Shown: positions 47,737 to 57,056 of the stretch, piece after piece
Layout of the letters: every line of letters begins with the position of its first letter
Position numbering within the stretch: position 1 is the first letter of the stretch
Source: Synechococcus sp. SB0662_bin_14
Lineage (GTDB): Bacteria; Cyanobacteriota; Cyanobacteriia; PCC-6307; Cyanobiaceae
Assembly (NCBI GenBank): GCA_009840445.1
Contig: VXNS01000038.1
Location: 1 to 64,000 of the forward strand
DNA: 64,000 nt
Reading direction: 5' to 3'
The notes under the pieces: generated by a model
Seen by the model: the letters and a program-made list of their open reading frames with translations, nothing else
The model's database searches: none
What the model was told of the DNA's origin: nothing
Made by a program: the position numbers and the translations under genes

Positions 47737-49047
47737 ATGCTCCACCGTCTGCATCTGAAGAACGTGGGTCCAGCACCGGAGTTGGCCTTGGACCCGCTGG
47801 CGCTGCGCCTGAACTTGATCACCGGCGATAACGGCCTGGGCAAGAGCTTCTTGCTGGACGTGGCCTGGTATTGCCTCACCCGACGGTGGCCCCAGGAGGT
47901 GAATCCAGGCCTGACCAACGGCGCCATGGCATTGCCGAGGGATCGCAAACAGACGGCCACGTTGACGTTCACTGTGGACGGGGAGCAGCGACAAGAGAGT
48001 GAATATGCTTGCCGCTTTGATCTGGAGGAGGAGACCTGGCTTGGCAATGCCGGCCGCCCCGTGAACCCGGGGCTGGTGCTTTACGCCATGGCCGATGGCT
48101 CCTTCGCCTTGTGGGACCCGGCCCGTAACGCCTGGAAGCGCAAGGGCAACAGTGATGCGCCAGAAAAGATCAAGGCCTATGTGTTCAGCAACCAGGAAGT
48201 GTGGAGGGGCAAAGTCAATGCTGCCGACGAGCGCAACTGGCTGTGCAACGGACTGATACGGGACTGGGCCAACTGGCAGAGGGAAAACGGCGAGGCCTTT
48301 GCGCAATTGAAGCAGGTGTTAGAGGTGCTCTCTCCCGAGCCCCACATGTTGAAGCCGGGGCCACTACAACGCCTTCGTCGCGACGACGCAACCGACTACC
48401 CCACGATCATTGGCGCGGACGAGGTGCCCGTGCCGGTGGCGCATGGCTCCTCGGGCGTGCGCCGGATTCTGGCATTGGCCTACCTGTTGGTGTGGGCCTG
48501 GCAGGAGCATCAACGGGCCAGCGAACTCCTGGCCAAACCACCTTCCCGCCAGATGATCTTCCTTATTGACGAAGTAGAAGCCCATCTCCATCCCTCCTGG
48601 CAACGGCGGGTGGTGAGGGCGTTGCTGCAGGTGGTGCAGGGACTTCACCGCCAGACGACTGTGCAGCTTCTCCTGGTGACCCACTCTCCCCTGGTGATGG
48701 CATCAGTGGAACCACACTTTGACCCCAATCAGGACCGCTGGTGGGATCTGGACCTGAACCCGGAAACCAGGCGGGTGGAGCTAATCCAGCAGGACTTTAC
48801 GAGGCTGGGTGACGCCAACAGTTGGCTGCGGAGCGAAGCCTTCCACCAGGACGACACCGGCTCTCTGGAACGGGAGAAGATCCTCAGAGCAGCGCGGAGG
48901 GCCATTCATCAAATAGAGCGAGGGGAGGCCGTCGATTCCCAAGAGGTGCAGCGTCTTGAACAGGAGTTGCAGAAGGTGCTGGGGAGCACGGATCCCTTCT
49001 GGAGTCGTTGGCGTTTTGCCGAGCGGCAGGGTGGCCAGCGACCATGA
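47737..49047 (+). CDS. AAA/OLD-like ATPase, Septu PtuA-type
   Basis: 436 residues. N-terminal LKNVGPAPELALDPLALRLNLITGDNGLGKS holds the Walker A (residues 30-37); an ABC-signature-like SSGVRRILALAYLL and Walker B IFLIDEVEAHLHPSWQ follow, then a switch His in LLLVTHSPLV. This is the layout of PtuA and related defence ATPases that act with an HNH nuclease. The HNH gene begins 7 bases after its stop. Could also belong to another AAA-15 ATPase plus HNH system; Septu is the closest named type. Confidence 0.75.
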   Translation: MLHRLHLKNVGPAPELALDPLALRLNLITGDNGLGKSFLLDVAWYCLTRRWPQEVNPGLTNGAMALPRDRKQTATLTFTVDGEQRQESEYACRFDLEEETWLGNAGRPVNPGLVLYAMADGSFALWDPARNAWKRKGNSDAPEKIKAYVFSNQEVWRGKVNAADERNWLCNGLIRDWANWQRENGEAFAQLKQVLEVLSPEPHMLKPGPLQRLRRDDATDYPTIIGADEVPVPVAHGSSGVRRILALAYLLVWAWQEHQRASELLAKPPSRQMIFLIDEVEAHLHPSWQRRVVRALLQVVQGLHRQTTVQLLLVTHSPLVMASVEPHFDPNQDRWWDLDLNPETRRVELIQQDFTRLGDANSWLRSEAFHQDDTGSLEREKILRAARRAIHQIERGEAVDSQEVQRLEQELQKVLGSTDPFWSRWRFAERQGGQRP

Positions 49048-49054
49048 TTCCCAC

Positions 49055-49741
49055 ATGATTCCCATATCAATGCCACAAGAGCCGGCTTGTTTTGATTCAA
49101 CAGTGCGGCAAAGAGGCCTGGCTTTCTTGCAACGGCAAGGACAGGATCCCCAGCAGGAGCCGCAAAATGGTAGCAGTATCTGGAGAAATGGTGCTGGCAA
49201 CTTCTGGAGGGCAGTCAAGGATGAGCTACGTACAGGCTACAACAATCGCTGTGTCTACTCCTGCTTTGTCCTGGAGGAAGAGCGCCAACAGGATGGCACT
49301 CTGCGCTCAACCCATAGCATCGATCATTTTCAGCCCAGGTCTCGCAGCCCAGCTTATCTGGCTTATGAGTGGAGTAACCTGCGCTGGACCTGGAATGTAA
49401 TTGATAACGAGTGCAAGAAAGACCATCTCATCCCTGAGGAACACGATCCTATCCGACTGACTCGTGACATTATGGAGCTTAAAGAAGATGATAATGGCGA
49501 CTGGATCGTGGTTCCAGATTCGTCGCTGACCACTTCAGAACAGGAAAAGATTGGCAGGACAATTCAAGATCTGGGCCTGAATAGGCGTAGAGTGAAGATA
49601 AGACGCAATCAGTATGTCGAAGATTTTCTGGACAAGGACAACCATTACGGTTCTGACTTCATGGAAGAACGCCAACCATTTATCTATCGTGAGCTGAAGC
49701 GTTTGGGGTGGATCCAAGAAGCCAAAGAAAAAAATCTTTAA
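49055..49741 (+). CDS. HNH endonuclease, Septu PtuB-type
   Basis: 228 residues. HNH-like core: CVYSC (Cys66, Cys70), STHSIDHFQPRSRSP with His87 and His91, WSNLRWTWNVIDNEC and KKDHL. These positions match the Cys/His pattern of PtuB-like HNH nucleases that damage nucleic acid when the ATPase partner is triggered. ATG 49055 is used; ATG 49070 is also possible. It is coupled to the ATPase gene upstream. More AT-rich toward its 3' end. Confidence 0.72.
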   Translation: MIPISMPQEPACFDSTVRQRGLAFLQRQGQDPQQEPQNGSSIWRNGAGNFWRAVKDELRTGYNNRCVYSCFVLEEERQQDGTLRSTHSIDHFQPRSRSPAYLAYEWSNLRWTWNVIDNECKKDHLIPEEHDPIRLTRDIMELKEDDNGDWIVVPDSSLTTSEQEKIGRTIQDLGLNRRRVKIRRNQYVEDFLDKDNHYGSDFMEERQPFIYRELKRLGWIQEAKEKNL

Positions 49742-50331
49742 GGACGATCACCTTCCCTCACGCGTGGAGAATGGTTGTCAGGAGCTGTTGTCAACGGCAT
49801 CATCCTTTCGTTGACTAAGATTTGGGACATTGCGGGCTGTCTTGGTCCAAACTGCTATAAAGCTGGGCCACATCCGGCAGATGTGGAGGGTGAGGTGTCG
49901 CAGCCCAGGCCAGTGGCCCCAATCGTGGTCAACCACAAGGCTTCTCATGGCTGCTTGGCCTCCCGCCACCCTCTGCAGGCTGCTCGGTGGTCCTGGAGAA
50001 GAACAAGCGAACGGTTTTCCCGAGTGTCAGTTCCACCTGGGTGCTGGTTCTCTCCTGGGGAGGAGTCACTGTCTTGCTTATAGCAGGCTGCGGCCCTGAC
50101 TGGGCACTCACTGAAGCTTGGTAAGAGGATACCACTCCTGTGCAGTGGCATTGACAGCTCAAAATTATAAGTGGATTTGGAAGGAACTCCCTGGCATTCT
50201 TAGATTTCTTCATTATTAGAAAAGAGTTTTATCATCTTTATTTAAGAAGTGCCGGGGAACCTCGGGGAGGATTGGGAAACTCCTTCCGCCTCAGTCCCGT
50301 TCTTTTGAAAAGCCTTGCTATGACAAGGGAG
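49742..50331. other. Intergenic stretch inside the defence island
   Basis: About 590 bases between the HNH gene and a truncated HepT gene. Composition changes midway to an AT-rich run (around 50.15-50.25 kb). No gene or repeat family recognised; it may contain the lost 3' end of the HepT gene or an inserted fragment. Confidence 0.35.
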
Positions 50332-50610
50332 TCAAGGCCTTATGTGGGCCCTTTCAGGACTGTCTAGCGCTCTGATCCCGCAGCCATTAGTACGGAAATC
50401 CGTACCAAAAGCCTTGACGGCAAATGCAATCCATCGCACTGCTTCCTCAGGCCAGGCAGGGATCCAACGATCACCCCACCGGCAAACAGGGCCGGATCGA
50501 CTCAGACGGCTGGCTTTGTCGTCCTCAAGGGTAAGGCCAGCTACAGCCATGGTGACGGCATCGGCGGCCTCGATGATGTCGTAGAGGAAGACCTTGGGAT
50601 TACGCTTCAT
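50332..50610 (-). pseudogene. HepT-like toxin, truncated
   Basis: The first 30-35 residues (KRNPKVFLYDIIEAADAV..FAGLTLED-like) match the start of HepT/DUF86 HEPN RNases. After that the sequence no longer fits: the Rx4-6H active-site region is missing and the rest looks unrelated. HEPN toxins of this kind pair with an upstream MntA nucleotidyltransferase, which is exactly what precedes it, overlapping by 11 bases. Probably inactive. Confidence 0.6.
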
Positions 50611-50911
50611 AGATCAACTGCTTGCTGGCCTGAATCTCGGCCCACACATGGGGATTGTGGATGGCGCCCGCCATCACCAGGTCCACCGGTTGGTCCAGGA
50701 TACTGGCGAGTTGCTGCTCCAGACTGAAATAGGCATCCACCAAGGCCGTGGGCTCCAGAGACTGGAACTCCACCAACCAGTCCAGATCACTACAGCCCGG
50801 CTGGAAATCATCCCGCACGGCCGAGCCGAACAGGTGCATGTGCTTCACATGGTGCCGCCGGCAGGCCAGAGCGACGGCATGGCGCTGGCTGGTGGAGATG
50901 GTAAAGCTCAT
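50600..50911 (-). CDS. MntA-type nucleotidyltransferase antitoxin
   Basis: 103-residue minimal nucleotidyltransferase. The signature FGSAVRDDFQPGCSDLDWLVEF provides the GS..D-x-D metal site. Family members silence HepT by adding AMP groups. It overlaps the end of the drmMI gene by one base (TGATG-type coupling) and the HepT-like gene by 11 bases, so it would be translated with the DISARM transcript. Looks intact, unlike its partner. Confidence 0.8.
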   Translation of the reverse strand: MSFTISTSQRHAVALACRRHHVKHMHLFGSAVRDDFQPGCSDLDWLVEFQSLEPTALVDAYFSLEQQLASILDQPVDLVMAGAIHNPHVWAEIQASKQLIYEA

Positions 50912-53900
50912 CAGCGGAGATCCAGGCTCCCCCCCTGGGAAGACGGCGGGGTTTTCGGTGGCCGACCCCGCCGTCTTCCCGCCTTCCCGCTGGCCGTGGC
51001 AGCCTTCTTCTTGCCGCTGTGCAACCCCTGCGCCACCTCTTCAGCGTAGCGCTCGGCATTGAGGGCCAGCAGGCGGGCCAACACGTCATACCGCACGGAA
51101 TCGGGCCAGCGGTAACGCCAGGGCAGCGTCTTTCTGGCACTGATGGCGCCATGGGCTTTGAGTTGATCCTGAAAGTCAATGGCATCTTCAGCATTCCGGA
51201 AAAAGAGACTGCCACTATCGATCCGGTCTTGCAACTCGTCGGGAAGCTGGGTGTCTTCATCAGGATCGAGGTAATCGAGGCCAAAGCCGCAGGTGGTGGG
51301 CACATCGTGCCAGCCGTAGGCATTCAGCACGGCTTGGTCCATCTCGCTGTGGAGACGGCGCAACTCCATGATTTGGGAATCTGTTTCTTCAGGATCGTGG
51401 AAACGATTGTAGGTTTTGGTAAGACCCTCGTTGTTTTCCACCATCAGCGCGGCGCGGAATTGGTAGTAGTGCTTGCCAAGGGATTCGAGAGTCTGACGCT
51501 GGATGGCTGCTTCTTGACTTCCATGTAAATGTTCAAGAAGAGCAGCGGGAAATGGAAAAGTCTCAAAGCACGCTGATGAATTGTATCGCAGTCCATCACC
51601 TAAGGTGGCACAGTTGAACCGACTCCAATCATCATGTAGTCGTGATGTAAGAAGTCCAAATAGATCATAGGCACCTAGTCGAAAAACACACAAAGTATTT
51701 AGATAGACTTGATTGGAGGAAAGAAAAGCAAAGGAGAAGTGCTTTGTGGCCGTGGATCCTCCTGGGCAAACCAGGATATGGTCGCAGCCATCAATTGCCA
51801 GAGCAAGCTCCTTACGATCAGCTCCAAACAACCACCATTTTGCAGCTACTTGTTTGTTCCAGGCGTTCTTAGGAGGTAAGCCGATGCGTCCTGGCTTTAC
51901 TTTCCGCTCCACAATCTTCATGAGTTCTGGCCATTGATGCCGACACTCCTCTTCCCTACGTCCACCAAAGTTAATCACATAGCGATGATAAGCATGAGTG
52001 GGACTGTTGTTAACTTCCTCGCTACCGATTAAAGGGAAAATAACGTCCTGATTTTTAGGAGCTTTAGCAGTCAAGCGCTCCATCGTTTTGATTGGCGAGG
52101 GAGTCCCAGAAGTTTCGTCACTAGCATCGCTTGAGTCATTAAAAGTGAAGCCCAACCCAAACACGGTGCTGCCCTGAAAGCTCTTGCCTGCATTGGCGGC
52201 CAGTGGTTTGGGATCCTCATGGCCGCCATTGGCGAACAGAAACGCGGTGATCTTGTCCACCGACTGCCCATCCAGCCACTTCTTACCTGCATAGTTACCC
52301 TTGAGCACATGCACCACACTTACCACCACTGCCGCCACGCCGGGCCACTTGTAACGCTTGCGGGCCGCGTAAATGGCGCCGCCATGGGTACAAATCCAGC
52401 TTAGGCCTGTGCTGCGGGTATCCCCTTGGGCGATGGTGTTGGTGGCAACCAATCCCAATGATCCACCGGGCCGCAGCAAGTTAAAACAGCGGCGAAAGAA
52501 ATGGGCCACCAGGTCGGCATTGCCGTGGCTACCTTCGTGGATATGTTTGAACCAGTCGAGAATGGCGGCTGGTGAACCCTTGGCGATGGTGTTTTTGCCC
52601 GCAAAGGGCGGATTGCCAACAAATACGTCAAAGCCTGGTTGATCGCGGTTGAATACTTCTGGAAACTCCATCTGCCAATGGAAAGGGGTGATGCCGTGTT
52701 CGCCGTCTTTGAGGCGGTTGAGAAGCTGCTGCACAGCCTCATTTAAGCCTTCATCACGAAAGGCATCGCCCACCATCGCTGCGTAGACACGGGCTTTCTC
52801 TTCCCGCTCTTTGGGTTTCCTGCTGTTAAAGAAGGCCGCCACCATGAGGTCACCAACGAGCTTTAAGGGTTTGGCGTCCTCTTCTTGATGGGCTAGTTCC
52901 TGCCGCTTTTGCCAGTCTGTGGCATCGTCACGGCTATCCATGCCAAAGGTTGTCTGGCGAGCGGTGCTCAGCTTCGGCAGAACTTTTAACTGCTCGTCAA
53001 GGAATGTCAGTTGGACTTTCGAGAAAAAGTCACTGATCTCCGTGTCGCCATAGCCCACCAGGGAATCGCCACACTTGAGGGCGTGATCCACAAAGGTGAA
53101 GGGCGCGTCTTTGCTCAGTGTTACCAGCCAGAGGGATAGCTTGGCCAGATTGACAGCGAAGGGATTTTTATCCACCCCGTACAAACAGCTTTGAGCAATT
53201 AAGCGGCGGGATATAATCAAGGTTTCTTCCCCATGGGCGCCACCACCCGGTTGGAGGGCTGGCGGCAAACCCTCCCGGATCCAGGCCTGCTCCAGCAACT
53301 CCGCCAAATAACGGCAGGTCTCCACGAGGAAGGCGCCGGAGCCCATGGCCGGGTCGCAGATTTTCAACGCGAGAATCCGAGCGGCTGTGGGCTTGCGCTC
53401 ACAACGCTCCAGCCATGGCCGCAGCGCCTCCTCCACGATGGGCCGGGTCAGGGAACGGGGCGTGTAGTGGCTGCCGCTGCAACGCCGCTCCGCCGTCGGC
53501 TGAAACACCAAGCTGCCAGCGGGCTGCGGGCCATCGAAAAGCTCTCGATCAATGCGCGGCGCCAACGCCTCCAGCACGTTCGCCTCGCTGCTGGCAGTTT
53601 TCAAGGCCCGCGCTGCTTTGGTGGGCAGCTTGGTCTGGGCTTGATCCTCCAGCCATTTTTTTACGTTGGCCCCATCCAGCGTCAGCAGTGCATCAAGGTC
53701 AATGGCAGTGGTGAGTTGCTTTTTGGCGCCCTGGGGCTTGCTTTTGACGCCAATGCAGCGCCCGCCCATGCGCCGCACCTGGTAGCCCATGATGCCCTCG
53801 TACACCGAACCAATCTGCTCCACGTCCAGCGCCCGGTAGCTGATGCGCTCCCCGTTCACCACCAGCAGGTTGCGCAGCACGTTGAGCACCACCCCGTCAC

Positions 53901-55081
53901 TGAGCCACGGGGTGTCCAGCCACGGATACACCCCAGGATCAAACAACTGCCCGCGCCGCGCCGGGAGATAGTCTGCCGTGGCGCCGCCGCCGTGGAACAC
54001 CAGCCGACAGAGACTCATGAGTCCGGCCCAGGCGCCGTAGCGCTGCTCCATGGTGTCGGGGAACTCCGCAGCGTCCTGCTGGAGTTGCTCAAAGATCCCG
54101 CTCACCTTGTAGTTCTGCTCATACACCGCATCAGCAGGCATCAAGGCCTCGTCTTCCGCGTAGAGCAGAAACACCAGGCGCATCAACACCGTGATCAAAC
54201 CGCCGTAGAGCCGTTGCGGGTTCTCGTCCGGAATGAAACTCAGCAGCGTTTTCCCTGGGCGCCGGGTGGGTTGGTGCTTGCGCAAAGCCCCGCAGCAGGT
54301 CCCATAGCGCTGACAACACCTGATCCGCCAGGGTGTTGCTCACCACCGCCTGGAAGCTGCGGCTTGCCTTGAGCACGTCCGCCAGCCGGGCGCCGTCGGG
54401 ATCAAAAAACACACGGCTCTGGCCCAGCAGCAGATCCAGGGCCGAGAACATCAGCCGGCCGCTCACCTCTGCCAGTTCCTGCAACGGGAAGGTGAGATGG
54501 CCGGAACTCTCCCCCTTGGGCGCCACCACCAAGCGCAGTTGACCGCCGTTGAACAGGAACCCTGCTTCGACGCCGGTTTCCCGCAGCAATCGCTCAAAGC
54601 GCTCTTGCGGCGTGGCCCGCCATACATGCTCCCCATCACTGGTCTTCCGGTCCAGGGGCGTCAGCGGCGCCAACTCTTTCACCAGCATCTGCGCCCCATG
54701 GCCCGTCACGGCGGGGATCACGGCGGTGGGCTTCAGGGTTTCCCCCAGTTCCGGCAACGCCTTGGCATAGGCCTTAAGCTGGGTGGGATCGCTCCGGATT
54801 TGATCCTCGCTCCAGCCCAGGTGCTCCATCAATAGATCGTTCAGACGGGAGAATCCCTTGCTGTTGTCCTCCAGGTCAGCGTCCTCAGCGGGATTGAGGG
54901 GTTCCAGGGCGTCCCGATAGCGCTGTTGTCGCTCAACGAGATCACTGCCGCTGCGGGTCAACACCCAACCGGCGTCCCGGATGGCCGCCGGGGCCACCAC
55001 CAACCCCACCGGCTGCAAATAGCCCAGCCATTCCTGGTGCGCTCTCAACTCGGGGGCAACGGTGGGGGAGCGACGGGGCAT
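50911..55081 (-). pseudogene. drmMI: DISARM class 1 methyltransferase DrmMI, frameshifted
   Basis: Large adenine DNA methyltransferase of the PglX/Eco57I-like kind, about 1,390 residues if read through. The 5' part (55081 to about 54.27 kb, beginning MPRRSPTVAPELRAHQEWL) and the 3' part (from about 54.285 kb to 50911) are in different frames and join where DLLRGFAQ should meet the LLSFIPDENPQRLYGGL region. The 3' part has motif I DPAMGSGAFLVE, motif IV VGNPPFAGKNT, a target-recognition half and an AT-hook-like tail (GRRRGRPPKTPP). It would mark host DNA as self for DISARM. One indel explains the break; sequencing error or true loss are both possible. Confidence 0.8.
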
Positions 55082-55162
55082 GGCGTCAAAAAGCTGGAAC
55101 GTGTGGGAGTTGAGTTGCCTTATCGGTGGGGCAATCCTGCCATGGAGACTGATGGGGCAGCC
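54871..55162. repeat. drmMI 5'-end direct repeat, copy A
   Basis: About 292 bases, including the ATG and upstream region of drmMI, present again 1,796 bases to the right with scattered substitutions. The two copies flank the fic gene in direct orientation. Confidence 0.9.
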
Positions 55163-55195
55163 AGGAGGCTGGTAGAAACCCTATTTCCGGTTGTC

Positions 55196-56326
55196 TTATT
55201 CCCGTTGCTCCGGTTGGCTTAACACCCAACCGGCCCATGGTTGGACCAAGCGCCAAGTGCGAATGCGCTGGCCCTCCTTGGCGGGACGCAGGAAGCCCTC
55301 CCGCTCCCATGCCTTAAGCCACTCCTGGGCGGTGGTGGACGAGATGGCAAACCACCCCTCCAGGTCGCCGGGTTTGAACAGTTCGGCATGAGCCTGCCCG
55401 GCGACAACCCGTGCCCGGAGGCGGGTCAGCAACTGTTGGCTGCGCCGGTCCAACGCTTCCCAGGGGTGGGGAGCCGCTGGCTCCTGGCGGGCCTGCTGGG
55501 CCAGGGCCGCAGCCGCTTGGCACACCACATCAGTAAAAAACACCAGCCAGGGACTGTGGTCCGGATCATGGCGGCCATCGTAGAAATTGACCGGGCAGCC
55601 TAGTTGCAGGGCCGCGTAATAAGCCTCCCGATCCTTGCTGAACCACTCTTCAATGCTCAAGAACCCACGGAAGTCGTAGCCACAGCGCCCAAGGGATGCG
55701 GTGGCCAGCAAGCGGCCGCAACGGCCGTTGCCGTCGTCGAAAGGATGGATGGAGATAAAGCGATGGCTCAGCAGAGCGGCCCGCACCACGGCAGGGAGGT
55801 TCTCGCTCTCTTGCCACCACTGGCACAGTTGCCCCATCAGGGCGGGAACGCCATCGGGAAAAGGTGGAGCGTAGTCAATGCGGTGCGTCAGGTTGTCCAC
55901 CACCGGCACTTCCGTGCTGCGGTAGGGGCTGCGCTGCCGGCGACGGCCCCGTCCCCGCACGATCACCACGGCGTGAAGCTGCTGAATCCATGCCTCGCTC
56001 AGGAGCTGCTTGCTCTGAGACCAATCCTCCACCATGTCCAGGGCGCGCCAGTAGTTGCGCACCTCCTGTTCCGCTTTGCTGCCGGTGCGATCACTGCTGG
56101 CCACCGCAAGCTGCACGGCTTCATCATCCAACGGGTTGCCCTCGATGCGGGTGCTGCTGCGGGTGCTGCGCTGATAGGCCCCATGGCGCAAGCGCAAATT
56201 CTCGTCCGGGGGGAGCGGCAGGAATTCCACTACGGCGCGGGCTGCCGCCGTGGCGCAGAGATCCGCCACCAAGTGGTTGCTGTAGGTGTAGCGCGGCGCC
56301 CAGGCGGGCAGATTGGTGGCAGCCAT
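55196..56326 (-). CDS. Fic domain protein with N-terminal inhibitory motif
   Basis: 376 residues. The catalytic Fic motif HPFDDGNGRCGR is at 194-205 with His194, the residue needed to transfer AMP or another nucleotide part to a target hydroxyl. The inhibitory helix motif S-x-x-x-E-G is at 58-63 (STRIEG), which makes it a self-restrained class II Fic. A winged-helix-like tail follows (FAISSTTAQEWLKAWEREGFL). It starts 2 bases after the stop of a drmD-derived open frame and lies between drmD and drmMI. Target unknown. Confidence 0.85.
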   Translation of the reverse strand: MAATNLPAWAPRYTYSNHLVADLCATAAARAVVEFLPLPPDENLRLRHGAYQRSTRSSTRIEGNPLDDEAVQLAVASSDRTGSKAEQEVRNYWRALDMVEDWSQSKQLLSEAWIQQLHAVVIVRGRGRRRQRSPYRSTEVPVVDNLTHRIDYAPPFPDGVPALMGQLCQWWQESENLPAVVRAALLSHRFISIHPFDDGNGRCGRLLATASLGRCGYDFRGFLSIEEWFSKDREAYYAALQLGCPVNFYDGRHDPDHSPWLVFFTDVVCQAAAALAQQARQEPAAPHPWEALDRRSQQLLTRLRARVVAGQAHAELFKPGDLEGWFAISSTTAQEWLKAWEREGFLRPAKEGQRIRTWRLVQPWAGWVLSQPEQRE

Positions 56327-56328
56327 CC

Positions 56329-56877
56329 CTATCCGCTGATGGGCCAGAGATAGACAAGACCGGCGGGCTCCAGCCGGTGGGTGATCACCCGATAGCTTTC
56401 CTGAATGCGCTTCGGTTCGCTGGTGAGTTCACCTTCAATGGCTTCCAGCCCCCGTTGCCAGTGCCTCTGGTCCGCGGAGAGTTGTTGGCGCTCTTGCCTG
56501 GATAGGGTCTGAAGATCCAACGCCGGAACATCAATCTGCTCCTTTAGACCTGGAATCACCCCAAGGGGTTCTTCCACTGCGGCGGTCTTGTTCATCTTGG
56601 CCAGGTCTCGATTCCGTTGGCGCAGGGTGGCGTTGATGCGTTTGCGCTGGGATCGCAGCGCCTCCTTCAGGGCGGCGTCTTCAACGGGATTGAGGCGTTC
56701 CAGGGCATCCCGATAGCGCTGTTGTCGCTCAACGAGATCACTGCCGCTGCGGGTCAACACCCAACCGGCGTCCCGGATGGCCGCCGGGGCCACCACCAAC
56801 CCCACCGGCTGCAAATAGCCCAGCCATTCCTGGTGTGCTCTCAGCTCGGGGTCAACGGTGGGGGAACGACGGGGCAT
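56329..56877 (-). pseudogene. Chimeric frame: drmMI N-terminus joined to drmD C-terminus
   Basis: 183 codons with an ATG (56877) at the equivalent place to drmMI. The first 70 or so residues repeat the DrmMI N-terminus (MPRRSPTVDPELRAHQEWL). After base about 56667 the frame becomes a helical, charged segment ending HRLEPAGLVYLWPISG. I assign this segment to the C-terminus of a DrmD-type SNF2 helicase from remembered family ends; the cut helicase gene 1.5 kb upstream lacks its C-terminus. The chimera has neither catalytic centre. Confidence 0.6.
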
Positions 56878-56958
56878 GATGTCAAAAAGCTGGAATGTGT
56901 GTGGGTTGAGTTGCCTTATCGGTGGGGCAATCCTGCCATGGGGGCTGAGGTGGCAGCC
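56667..56958. repeat. drmMI 5'-end direct repeat, copy B
   Basis: Partner of copy A, same orientation, in the chimeric frame. The shared part runs from upstream of the ATG to the codons for about residue 70 of DrmMI. Confidence 0.9.
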
Positions 56959-57056
56959 ATGGATTAGACAAACAATGCTAAGAGTCACTGGATGGGACAG
57001 CCCTGGGGTTGGTCTGACGGTGGCCCTGGGGATGGCTCCAGGGTTTTCCTATTTAA

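Noticed and set aside
50221-50340. Hairpin-like repeats near AAAGCCTTG and CAAGGCCTT as a terminator or attachment site
   Set aside because: Short, imperfect and lacking a T-run or a partner copy; not enough to call.
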